64,000 bases of DNA from an uncultured Chlorobiaceae bacterium (GTDB taxonomy: Bacteria > Bacteroidota > Chlorobiia > Chlorobiales > Chlorobiaceae): NCBI GenBank assembly GCA_903820085.1, contig CAIJGA010000013.1, positions 48,263 through 112,262 of the forward strand, in the 5' to 3' direction. This document shows, piece after piece, positions 56,783 through 64,000 of this stretch. Both the position numbers and the translations under genes were made by a program. A model generated the notes under the pieces. That model was not told where the DNA came from and made no database searches. It saw only the letters and a list, made by a program, of their open reading frames with translations. The stretch's first letter is position 1. Each line of letters begins with the position of its first letter.

Positions 56783-57328
56783 ATGATGAAGATAACGATG
56801 AAAACAGGAGCAAAAGAGATTGTTGTAGACGGATATAACTTGATCCACAAGCTTTATCCCTCTCTTGCTTCGGCATCACTCGAAGTTCTGCGCGAGCAAA
56901 CAGAAAAACAGCTTCTCCGTTTTCAGCAGGAAACCGGTTTACTCGTCACGATTGTCTATGATGGAAAAGGAAGTCCAAGAGAGAGAGCGTTCGGAGCACC
57001 GTTGCATATTGTTTTTACTCCAGCATCAAAAAGCGCCGACCATTGGATTATTGATTATGCAAAGTCGTTGAACACCAAAGTAAAAATGGTTACTATTATC
57101 ACTTCGGATGATGAGATTCGAAGGTATGTAACTGCGTTCGGCGCAACCTGTATAAAATCAGAAACGTTTGCCCGACAACTGCAAGAGATCGACGCCGCCG
57201 TTACCGCCGGGAACGATAAAACGCGCTCCCGGCACCTGTCGGTCAAAGGAAAAAAATTCAACGGCGAATTGCTGAGTGATAGAGAAGTAAACCGATGGAT
57301 GAAGCTGTTCACCAGCGAAAAATCATAG
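56783..57328 (+). CDS. NYN-domain (YacP-like) putative ribonuclease
   Basis: This 181-residue protein has the NYN/PIN-like fold of YacP (Rae1) proteins. EIVVDGYNLIHKL (about 12-24) has the first acidic residue, VTIVYDGKG the second and VTIITSDDEIRRYV the third pair; these Asp residues would bind Mg2+ for RNA cleavage. Bacillus YacP cuts mRNA on ribosomes; whether this one does is unknown. Several ATG codons (56783, 56786, 56798) compete for the start. It is divergent from mraZ. Confidence 0.78.
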   Translation: MMKITMKTGAKEIVVDGYNLIHKLYPSLASASLEVLREQTEKQLLRFQQETGLLVTIVYDGKGSPRERAFGAPLHIVFTPASKSADHWIIDYAKSLNTKVKMVTIITSDDEIRRYVTAFGATCIKSETFARQLQEIDAAVTAGNDKTRSRHLSVKGKKFNGELLSDREVNRWMKLFTSEKS

Positions 57329-57395
57329 CGTTAAGCCGACTCATTTTCTTATACTCTTGTTTGGCAACAAAGCATCACTCTTAACCACCGTCATT

Positions 57396-57725
57396 ATGAT
57401 GTCCGACAGCACCGTCAACAATACCGCGCATTGGCAGGAACTTGACGAATGGAGAAAACAAATCGATACCCTTGACCAGCAGTTGTCTTCACTGCTCTGC
57501 GAGAGACTGCATTGCGCCCAGAATATCAGCTCCCTGAAAGCAAGAATTGGAGAGCAGGTACTCCAGCCTGAACGGGAAAAAGAGGTACTGAACAATGTGC
57601 TGAACCATGCCGACTCTCCCCTGAAAGCCCTTGCACTTGAAAAAATATATCGCTGCATCATTGAAGAGACCAGGCTGTTTCAGCATGAGTGGAAAAAGAG
57701 TCAACCCGGTATCCAGACCAGCTAA
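57396..57725 (+). CDS. Chorismate mutase (AroQ type)
   Basis: The 109-residue protein is an all-helical AroQ chorismate mutase, which turns chorismate into prephenate for Phe and Tyr. DEWRKQIDTLDQQLSSLLCER gives the first helix with the Arg contact, and ISSLKARIG has the catalytic Lys. REKEVLNNVLNHA and IYRCIIEETRLFQ complete the three helices. The start could be 57396 or 57399; an upstream ATG at 57357 would add unrelated residues. It is free-standing, not fused to prephenate dehydratase. Confidence 0.85.
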   Translation: MMSDSTVNNTAHWQELDEWRKQIDTLDQQLSSLLCERLHCAQNISSLKARIGEQVLQPEREKEVLNNVLNHADSPLKALALEKIYRCIIEETRLFQHEWKKSQPGIQTS

Positions 57726-57740
57726 ATCCGCTCCCTCGCA

Positions 57741-58754
57741 ATGGCATCAAAAAAAACTTCCCGACGCAAACCGCTTAAAGCCGGCTTGACCATTATGGCG
57801 CTGGCTCTTGCATGTTTTTTATTCCTGCCAGGGCTCAATACCGCATCCAGAACAACCCGTCTAACGGTTCACAAAAAAATGGGCGTCAGCGCCATTTTAG
57901 ATGAATTGTACCGTAACGGTACGATTCACTCCAAATGGCCTGCACTGTTGACCGTCACCATTATCCCACGGCTTCACCATATCAAGCCGGGTCGGTACAC
58001 CGTTCCCCCGGGAATGTCGAATTTCATGCTTATGTATTACCTGCATGCGCATCGGCAGGATGAAGTTCGTCTTACGTTCCCCGAAGGACTTGATCTCAGA
58101 AAAGTTGCCCGAATCCTCTCCAGAAACCTTGATATCGACTCCACAGAATTCATGGAGGCGGCATTCAACCCTTACCTGCTCCGCAAATATGGCATTACAG
58201 CAAAAAGTGCAGAAGGCTACCTGCTTCCCGGAACCTACGACTTTGCCTGGGGCAGTACCCCTGAGGAAGCTACCGGATTTCTGATCGGCCGGTTCCGCCA
58301 TTTTTATACCGACAGCCTGAAAAACGTTGCTGCTAAAAGAGGGCTGAGTGAAACCAGCTTGGTGACCCTTGCCTCTATAGTTGAAGCCGAAACCCCGCTA
58401 GATCCAGAAAAAAATTTTGTGGCAAGCGTCTATCTTAACCGCCTGAAAAAGAACATGCGGTTGCAGGCGGATCCAACCGTACAGTATGCTCTTGGAGGAG
58501 AGGCCCGCAGGCTCTATTACAAAGACCTTGCAGCCGACTCCCCCTACAACACCTATCGCCATAAAGGACTTCCTCCCGGGCCCATCTGCAACCCCGGTGC
58601 CGCATCGCTTCTCGCGGTACTGAAACCGGCGGATACAAGCTACCTCTACTTTGTTGCTACCGGAAAAGGGGGACATTACTTCGCCACATCGCTGACGGAA
58701 CATCAGGCAAACATCAAAAAATACAAAAGCGCACTCCGCGATACGCTGCGCTGA
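57741..58754 (+). CDS. mltG: Endolytic murein transglycosylase MltG
   Basis: MltG (337 aa) cuts nascent glycan strands and so ends their growth. One N-terminal membrane helix (AGLTIMALALACFLFLPGL, 14-32) is followed by a LysM-like part (about 40-110) and the YceG catalytic domain. ASIVEAETP (211-219) holds the catalytic Glu, and MRLQADPTVQYALGG is the next family motif. A YHKGLPPGPICNPG-like segment (HKGLPPGPICNPGAASL) is also conserved. It follows the chorismate mutase gene by 15 bases. Confidence 0.93.
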   Translation: MASKKTSRRKPLKAGLTIMALALACFLFLPGLNTASRTTRLTVHKKMGVSAILDELYRNGTIHSKWPALLTVTIIPRLHHIKPGRYTVPPGMSNFMLMYYLHAHRQDEVRLTFPEGLDLRKVARILSRNLDIDSTEFMEAAFNPYLLRKYGITAKSAEGYLLPGTYDFAWGSTPEEATGFLIGRFRHFYTDSLKNVAAKRGLSETSLVTLASIVEAETPLDPEKNFVASVYLNRLKKNMRLQADPTVQYALGGEARRLYYKDLAADSPYNTYRHKGLPPGPICNPGAASLLAVLKPADTSYLYFVATGKGGHYFATSLTEHQANIKKYKSALRDTLR

Positions 58755-58775
58755 TCACAGGCAGGAACCAATCCC

Positions 58776-58804
58776 AATCATCTCCCAGTTAGAGGAGATT
58801 GATT
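58776..58804. other. Hairpin between mltG and pgk
   Basis: AATCATCTCC (58776-58785) pairs with GGAGATTGATT (58794-58804) with one bulged base. It starts 22 bases after the mltG stop and ends about 60 bases before pgk. No T-run follows, so it is either a weak terminator or a leader structure for pgk. Confidence 0.4.
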
Positions 58805-58862
58805 ATATTGTCTATATATCGTCATACACACAGGTCGTTTTTTCAATAAATCAATCAAAGCA

Positions 58863-60056
58863 ATGCAAAAAAAGAGCTTATCCGACATAACAATTCAAGG
58901 CAAACGGGTGCTGATGCGTGTTGATTTCAATGTTCCTTTTGATGAGAACAAAAAAATCACCGATGACAAGAGAATCGTGGACTCCCTCCCCTCCATCAAA
59001 AAAGTTCTGGAGAGCGGCGGACGCCTTATTTTAATGTCACACCTTGGAAGGCCGAAAGGAAAAGTTAATGCGGAATTCTCACTGGCTCCTGTAGCATCAA
59101 GACTTTCCGAACTCATCGATTGCCCGGTTACCATGGCAAAAGATTGCATTGGCACAGAGGTCATGCAACAGGTACTTGCCCTGCAGGACGGAGAGGTCAT
59201 CCTGCTTGAAAATCTCAGATTTCACCCTGAGGAAGAGGCAAATGATCCCGATTTCTCAAGAGAACTTGCTTCTCTCGGTGAAGTTTACGTCAATGATGCA
59301 TTCGGCACCGCTCACCGGGCCCATGCCTCAACGGAAGGAATTACACACTACGTACAGACAGCCGTTGCCGGTTTTCTGATAGAAAGAGAGCTTCTCTATC
59401 TTGGCAAAGCCCTTCAGGAACCCGAACGGCCATTTGTAGCCATTCTGGGAGGCTCCAAAATTTCAGGAAAAATTGATGTCCTCGAAAACCTTTTCAAAAA
59501 AGTCGATACGGTACTGATCGGCGGTGCCATGGTTTTTACCTTCTTCAAGGCACAGGGTTATGAAGTGGGAAAATCCTTGGTTGAAGAGAGCAAGATTGAG
59601 CTGGCACTGAAAATTCTGGCTGAAGCAAAAAGCAAGGGCATCAAGCTGCTTCTCCCGACAGACGTCATTCTTGCGGCTGAAATTTCAGCAACAACCCCCT
59701 GCCATGCGGAAATGATTTCAGCTATTCCTGAAAACATGATCGGCCTCGATATCGGACCGCTCACGGCTGAAATTTACCGGAACGAAATTCTTTCAGCCAG
59801 AACCGTGCTCTGGAACGGCCCGATGGGTGTCTTTGAAATCGACAATTTTGCAGCCGGCACAATGGCCGTCGCAAATGCCATGGCTGAAGCAACAGCAAAA
59901 GGAGCTACGACCATTATCGGTGGAGGCGACTCTGCAGCTGCCGTAGCAAAAGCCGGCCTGGCGCAGGAGATGACCCATATTTCAACCGGCGGTGGCGCAA
60001 GTCTTGAATTCCTTGAAGGCAAGGAGCTTCCGGGTATCGCCGCCCTGAACGATTGA
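58863..60056 (+). CDS. pgk: Phosphoglycerate kinase
   Basis: PGK (397 aa) moves a phosphate between 1,3-bisphosphoglycerate and ADP in glycolysis and gluconeogenesis. The N-terminal domain has [21 protein letters not shown] and LRFHPEEE; the C-terminal domain has [22 protein letters not shown] and the nucleotide loop [13 protein letters not shown]. The length is normal. An autotroph would use it toward hexose from triose phosphates. Confidence 0.97.
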   Translation: MQKKSLSDITIQGKRVLMRVDFNVPFDENKKITDDKRIVDSLPSIKKVLESGGRLILMSHLGRPKGKVNAEFSLAPVASRLSELIDCPVTMAKDCIGTEVMQQVLALQDGEVILLENLRFHPEEEANDPDFSRELASLGEVYVNDAFGTAHRAHASTEGITHYVQTAVAGFLIERELLYLGKALQEPERPFVAILGGSKISGKIDVLENLFKKVDTVLIGGAMVFTFFKAQGYEVGKSLVEESKIELALKILAEAKSKGIKLLLPTDVILAAEISATTPCHAEMISAIPENMIGLDIGPLTAEIYRNEILSARTVLWNGPMGVFEIDNFAAGTMAVANAMAEATAKGATTIIGGGDSAAAVAKAGLAQEMTHISTGGGASLEFLEGKELPGIAALND

Positions 60057-60115
60057 CCGGACTCTTGCAGAACATTAGTTGTACTTGGATTTACCTTTGA
60101 GAAGAACCTGACCTA

Positions 60116-60937
60116 TTGATGAACAATTCCAACCAGACATACAGTCCCGGGGGCTTTCAGTTTATGCCCCCGGCGATCAAAGCCATCATTGTAGCCAATG
60201 TTGCTGTTTTTGCCCTGCAGTACGTCACGCCATTCGGGGAAATTATTCAAAACCTCGGCGCGCTCTGGCCTGTCGGATCCGGCAACTTCAGGCTTTGGCA
60301 GCCGCTGACCTACATGTTCCTGCACGGCAGCGGAACTCATCTCTTTTTCAATATGTTCGCGCTATGGATGTTCGGAGCTGAAATAGAAAACCAGTGGGGG
60401 ACCAGGGAGTTCAACATCTACTATTTTACCTGCGGTATCGGCGCTGCGCTTATCAACCTTCTGGCTACAATGGGTGATCCCTATCCAACCGTCGGCGCTT
60501 CCGGAGCCATTTACGGCGTCCTGCTCGCTTTCGGCATGATGTTTCCCAACCGCTACATTTTTCTCTATTTCCTTTTCCCTGTCAAGGCAAAATATTTTAT
60601 TGCCGGTTATGCGCTTATCGAATTTTTCTCAGGCCTCGGCAGCCGGGCGATGGGAAGCGGCAGCAACATTGCCCACTTTGCCCACCTGGGAGGAATGCTG
60701 ATCGGCTTTATCTTCATCACCATCAAACGAGCCGAATGGTCGTTTTCGGGGTTCTTCAGCAAACTCCGCCCCTCCGGCAAAAAGAAAAGCGGCCCTCGCC
60801 TTCATACCCGGAACAGGCTGGCTCCACCGGTTTCCGAAGCAGAGATCAATGCCATACTCGACAAGATTTCTGAGCGCGGCTATGGATCATTGACCGATGA
60901 GGAGCGACGCAAGCTGCTCAAGGCTGGCGGCAAATAA
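60116..60937 (+). CDS. Rhomboid-family intramembrane serine protease
   Basis: This 273-residue protein has the six-helix rhomboid core. WQPLTYMFLHGSGTHLFFNM (about 61-80) is the L1/TM2 signature with HxxxN, GASGAIYG gives nucleophile Ser129, and AHFAHLGGMLIG gives the general base, His190. The long cytosolic tail (about 210-273) is basic and ends with a short helical domain (SEAEINAILDKISERGYGSLT), seen in several Bacteroidota/Chlorobi rhomboids. The substrate is unknown. A second ATG follows the first. Confidence 0.92.
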   Translation: MMNNSNQTYSPGGFQFMPPAIKAIIVANVAVFALQYVTPFGEIIQNLGALWPVGSGNFRLWQPLTYMFLHGSGTHLFFNMFALWMFGAEIENQWGTREFNIYYFTCGIGAALINLLATMGDPYPTVGASGAIYGVLLAFGMMFPNRYIFLYFLFPVKAKYFIAGYALIEFFSGLGSRAMGSGSNIAHFAHLGGMLIGFIFITIKRAEWSFSGFFSKLRPSGKKKSGPRLHTRNRLAPPVSEAEINAILDKISERGYGSLTDEERRKLLKAGGK

Positions 60938-60985
60938 TCACGGCATGCCCGCGACAGCAGAACAGCCATCAAGCATGACAAAAAG

Positions 60986-61408
60986 ATGAACAAAGCATTT
61001 GACAAAGCTAAACGCAAGGCGGAATCGACCGTAAACAATCCCCGGAAGAACAATAAGCTGGTTAACGCAGCATCAAGAATAGCTTCTTCCGGGAAATACC
61101 CTCTTCAGATTTCCGGCATCACACGAAAAATAAGGCCAATGCTCCGCATGGTGCGCTACTCTGCCAACAGGGAGTACCTTGATACCCCCTGGCAGACCAT
61201 TGTCCTCATTACCGCCGCCCTTATTTACTTTGTTTCTCCCTTTGATGCGATTGCCGATTTCATCCCGTTTATCGGATACGTCGACGATGCCGCCATCATT
61301 TCGGCAGTTTTTGCTTCAATCAGCAAGGATGTCGAGAAATTCATTGCCTGGGAAGCTAGCAAATCAGCATCCGAAGCCGACAATATCAATTATCCTGAGC
61401 TTCAGTAA
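60986..61408 (+). CDS. YkvA family (DUF1232) membrane-associated protein
   Basis: The 140-residue protein has a basic N-terminus (about 1-60) and the DUF1232 core TPWQTIVLITAALIYFVSPFDAI followed by ADFIPFIGYVDDAAII, with SPFDxIPDxIPxxGxxDD-like conservation (here AD for PD). The family has no known function. It may be a one- or two-helix membrane protein. Its last 23 bases overlap the convergent rlmD gene. Confidence 0.82.
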   Translation: MNKAFDKAKRKAESTVNNPRKNNKLVNAASRIASSGKYPLQISGITRKIRPMLRMVRYSANREYLDTPWQTIVLITAALIYFVSPFDAIADFIPFIGYVDDAAIISAVFASISKDVEKFIAWEASKSASEADNINYPELQ

Positions 61409-62849
61409 CCGGCACGAAACTATCCATCTCAAAGCAGGCAACACTCTCGATATGGCTGGTATGCGGGAACATGTCAACCGGCTGCACCGATAAGAGCCTG
61501 TAGCCTTGCAGGCAGATCTCCTTGCCGTCACGAGCCAAGCTTGCCGGGTTACAACTGACATAGATAATCCTCCTCGGCTTGAGCCGAAGCATGGTAGAGA
61601 GCGCCTTCGGGTGCATACCCGCCCTCGGCGGATCGGTGATGATCACCCCCGGAGCAGCATAGCTTTCGAGCAGATCAAGCATGCCATGAAAATCCTTGAG
61701 ATCAACCTGGAAAAATGCGGCGTTGTCTATCCCGTTAAACGTTGCGTTAGAACGGGCATCGCTGATGGAGCTCTCAACCATCTCAAGACCGACCACCTGA
61801 CGGCAGTGCTTTGCCATATAAAGGGTTATAGTGCCTGTACCGCAATAGAGGTCATAAACCGTATCCTCCGGCCTCAGCCCTGCGACCTCCAGAATGCTGT
61901 GATAAAGCACCTCCGCCTGCCGGGAGTTGGTCTGAAAAAAGGAGTTCGCCGATATCCTGAAATCAAGGCCACCCAGGCGCTCGGTAATGTATCCCGTGCC
62001 AATGAGCGTAAACTCCTTTTCGCCGGTAGCAACCGTATTCTTTCGCTCGGTCACATTGTTGACCACGGTCATCTTCTGCCCAGCCATTCCTGATTCAAGG
62101 TGCACCCGGTAACGCTGCATCAGCTCCTCGTCATACCAGGAGGTAACAAGATTAACCATAACCTCCTCGCGGTTTTCACTGACACGCACCACAAGATTTC
62201 GCAAAAAACCGGTATGGGCTTTGGCGCCATAGGGAACAAGAGCGTTGGCCAGCGCAAACTGGCGGGTCAGGGCGAGCACCCTGTTCATTGACTCCTTGGC
62301 CAGATAACAGTAGTCGATATCGATCACCTTCTCAAAGTTGCCGGGAGTATGAAAGCCAAGCGCAAACTCCTTTGGGCGGGAAAGTTGCTCAAGCGAAAGC
62401 TCCTCCGGCAGCAGATATCGCATATTTGAAAAAGAGAATTCAATTTTGTTCCGGTAATGAACCGAATCAAGAGCAGCAAGTACCGCCATGACCGGAGGGG
62501 CAACAAAATCCCCGAGATGCTCAAGGGCATCCTTCACCTTTTTCTGCTTGTACAAAAGCTGCGCATCATAACGGATATGCATCAGCTTGCACCCTCCGCA
62601 AACACCGAAAGAGCTGCACACCGGCTCCATACGGTCGGGCGAAGCGTCAAGCACCTCAACAGCGATGGCCTCGATATAGCGCTGCTTCACTTTTTTTATC
62701 TTTGCTGACACCCGGTCACCAATCGCAAGCATGCCGCTGACCATCACCGCCATGCCATTATCCAGCCGCCCGAAACACTGCTCTTTCTCCGCCAGATCAG
62801 TGACCGTCAACTCAATGCTATCCCCTTTCCGTAACATCTCTTCTGCCAT
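61386..62849 (-). CDS. rlmD: 23S rRNA (uracil-5)-methyltransferase RlmD/RumA family
   Basis: This 487-residue enzyme methylates U at C5 in 23S rRNA, probably U1939, with SAM. A TRAM RNA-binding domain (about 5-65) comes first, then a 4Fe-4S motif with Cys at CSSFGVCGGC (78-87) and a distal Cys, and the SAM domain with DLYCGTGTITLYMA, the DPPRAGMHPKAL loop and catalytic Cys in YVSCNPASLARD. Other RumA-like enzymes act on other positions, so the target is inferred. The stop overlaps the YkvA gene. Confidence 0.92.
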   Translation of the reverse strand: MAEEMLRKGDSIELTVTDLAEKEQCFGRLDNGMAVMVSGMLAIGDRVSAKIKKVKQRYIEAIAVEVLDASPDRMEPVCSSFGVCGGCKLMHIRYDAQLLYKQKKVKDALEHLGDFVAPPVMAVLAALDSVHYRNKIEFSFSNMRYLLPEELSLEQLSRPKEFALGFHTPGNFEKVIDIDYCYLAKESMNRVLALTRQFALANALVPYGAKAHTGFLRNLVVRVSENREEVMVNLVTSWYDEELMQRYRVHLESGMAGQKMTVVNNVTERKNTVATGEKEFTLIGTGYITERLGGLDFRISANSFFQTNSRQAEVLYHSILEVAGLRPEDTVYDLYCGTGTITLYMAKHCRQVVGLEMVESSISDARSNATFNGIDNAAFFQVDLKDFHGMLDLLESYAAPGVIITDPPRAGMHPKALSTMLRLKPRRIIYVSCNPASLARDGKEICLQGYRLLSVQPVDMFPHTSHIESVACFEMDSFVPVTEAQDN

Positions 62850-62965
62850 TACAACTTATTTATAGCTTATCAATCAAATACCTTACAGCTCTTCCGCCAC
62901 GAAACGTTTGTTATCGGACTGAAACAGCAACTCCGGAACATACGAAACCGCCCACTCATGGACAC

Positions 62966-62990
62966 AAAAAAAGCCGGAAATTACTCCGGC
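62966..62990 (-). terminator. Intrinsic terminator downstream of the ROK gene
   Basis: GCCGGA (62973-62978) pairs with TCCGGC (62985-62990) around a six-base loop. On the minus strand it is followed by seven T (62972-62966). It lies about 120 bases past the stop of the ROK gene and upstream of rlmD on the same strand, so it separates the two. Confidence 0.85.
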
Positions 62991-63108
62991 AGGCTTCTTG
63001 CAGCACAACAAATCCTTTGTTTAATACCCCATCCCCACCTTGTAAATGGGTTCGTTCTGTAAAAAAAATTTTAAGGGGAGGTCGCCAGCAAACAAACTCA
63101 TGCCTACC

Positions 63109-63861
63109 TTATGACGGATCGGTGTTTTTAAATGGGTATGATAGTAATGCCGCACCAAAAACTCCCGCGCTGTCGCCGAGAAGCGGCTTGAGCAGGGGAA
63201 TGCGGAGTTCGTTGTTGAAGAGATGTCGCTCGATTGCCTGAACTGCTTTCTGTGCATACAACTGCTCTACCTGGCCGACGCCGCCTCCGAGAATGCAGAC
63301 ATCCGGATCAATGATATTGATTACCGCAGCGAGCGCTTTGCCAAAATAGAAGAGAAGCCGATCAATGGTTTCTGCTGCCGCGTCATCTGCATGGCACTCG
63401 CTGGCAAGCTGCTCCAGCGGTTTGAATACGCCGGTCAGCTTTTGATAATAGCGCTCAAGTGCGGGACCGGAAATAACCGTCTCAACACAGCCCCGTCGGC
63501 CGCAATAGCAGGGTTCCCCGTCAGGGATCAGTTCATTGTGCCCCCACTCTCCGGCAATGCCATGGGCGCCACGTCGGGCCTTGCCGCCACAGACTATTCC
63601 GCCGCCCACACCGGTTCCTAGAATAATGCCAAAAGCGAGTTTTGAGGGATCACTCATAAGTGATGCGGCTGCGCCAAGCCTGGATTCAGCAAGTGCAAAA
63701 CAGTTGGCATCGTTTTCAAGCACTACGGCTCTCTTGAGCGTCAGTTCGAGATCATCTTTCAGATTGCGTCCGTTCAGGCAGAGCGTATTGGAATTGTTCA
63801 TGATGCCGCACGCTGCATCGTAGCGTCCGGGAGTTCCGATGCCGATCAGTTCGGGAAGCAT
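63109..63861 (-). pseudogene. ROK-family sugar kinase, 5' end lost to an insertion sequence
   Basis: The remaining 250 residues carry the ROK signature GTGVGGGIVCGGKARRGA and GEWGHN and the zinc motif CYCGRRGCVE, as in glucokinases and N-acetylhexosamine kinases. A full ROK kinase is about 300 residues and starts with a DxGGT phosphate-binding loop; here homology begins abruptly at LPELIGIGTPGRYD, and the ATP loop is missing. Just upstream is an IS-like end, so the gene is broken. An in-frame TTG at 63876 would only add five residues from the IS side. If translated, the product should be inactive unless the missing part lies elsewhere. Confidence 0.8.
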
Positions 63862-64000
63862 TGAAGTGGACCCCAACCGGTAGACAAAAAGTGGCTTAGT
63901 TTAAGTTACTAACCTGACCTGTTTATGCAGCGGAAAGGCGCTGCCCCTCTTTTACCGTTAACTCTTCTGTCGGCTTATTCTTCTTGCTGTATTTGTCAAC
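63862..64000 (-). mobile_element. End of an insertion sequence (runs off window), probably IS3-like
   Basis: Immediately upstream of the broken ROK gene the sequence changes to TGGACCCCAACCGGTAGACA, which resembles the CCCC...TAGACA pattern at ends of IS3-family elements. An open frame ends 61 bases inside this end on the minus strand, where a transposase would be expected to stop. The exact boundary (63862 or 63867) and the other end are not visible. Confidence 0.6.
63923..64000 (-). CDS. C-terminal 25 residues of a probable transposase (partial)
   Basis: The minus strand is open from the window edge to a TAA at 63925-63923 and reads VDKYSKKNKPTEELTVKEG then QRLSAA. The piece is too short to name a family. 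It is basic and hydrophilic like a transposase tail, and its place next to the IS-like end is the main support. It could also be a chance frame. Confidence 0.4.
   Translation of the reverse strand, partial: VDKYSKKNKPTEELTVKEGQRLSAA

Noticed and set aside
63021..63257. 78-codon minus-strand frame overlapping the ROK gene.
   Set aside because: It is in another frame of the conserved ROK C-terminus and crosses its stop region without homology.
63109..63876. Intact glucokinase starting at the TTG at 63876.
   Set aside because: The product would lack the ATP-binding DxGGT loop, and its first residues come from the IS-like end.
1..64000. CRISPR arrays, prophage, toxin-antitoxin or other defence systems.
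   Set aside because: No spaced repeats, integrase, phage gene or recognisable toxin pair was seen; nearly all coding space is housekeeping.

Overview
The window looks like chromosome from a green sulfur bacterium (Chlorobi, Chlorobium/Pelodictyon-like). I base this on recalled family resemblance, not on a search: the ArgRS signature, the menaquinone-type single-anchor SdhC/FrdC, the bacterial deoxyhypusine-synthase homologue and the partial ATP synthase operon all fit that group. No photosynthesis gene lies in the window, so the phylum call is an inference (about 0.75). The DNA is mostly core housekeeping, densely packed, with many 4-14 base gene overlaps and three convergent pairs whose coding ends overlap.

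Layout. 1-225: the start of an acyl-CoA ligase (minus). 305-7029: a complete biotin operon on the minus strand, birA-bioB-bioF-bioG-bioC-bioD-bioA, behind a textbook BirA operator. 7177-16441: cell-wall amidase, divergent topA, feoAB iron uptake, a HIT protein, an unrecognised lipoprotein and a CNNM/CorC transporter. 16850-20716: an AT-rich two-component system (four-PAS histidine kinase and NtrC-type sigma-54 activator). 20932-25980: sdhCAB (fumarate reductase/succinate dehydrogenase) with a cyclase-family enzyme and an alpha/beta hydrolase upstream, ending in three hairpins. 26114-33652: RlpA lipoprotein, transaldolase-like protein, deoxyhypusine-synthase homologue, SRP RNA, trpS, HAD phosphatase, argS, nadD and bamD. 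33946-37363: tRNA-Ala(CGC) and a partial F-type ATP synthase operon (atpZ, an atpI-like gene, atpB, E, F, H, with no alpha, beta, gamma or epsilon gene). 37586-39769: pgeF and a CoA-transferase. 39805-56571: the whole division and cell-wall (dcw) cluster from mraZ to ftsZ on the minus strand, with an MraZ-box-like triple repeat upstream. 56783-61408: NYN protein, chorismate mutase, mltG, pgk, rhomboid protease and YkvA protein on the plus strand. 61386-62849: rlmD. The right edge holds a ROK-family sugar kinase that has lost its N-terminus to an insertion sequence running off the window.

Together the genes cover biotin supply and its feedback control, iron(II) uptake, one step of the (probably reductive) TCA cycle, the membrane half of ATP synthase, and almost all of peptidoglycan precursor synthesis and septum formation. 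I found no clear new defence or mobile system. The most interesting items are the BirA and MraZ operators, the ArgRS without a recognisable HIGH motif, the FtsZ with two C-terminal PAYxRR peptides and an altered glycine loop, the bacterial deoxyhypusine-synthase homologue with its catalytic lysine intact, the AT-rich signalling pair with its inverted repeat, and the IS-broken ROK kinase.
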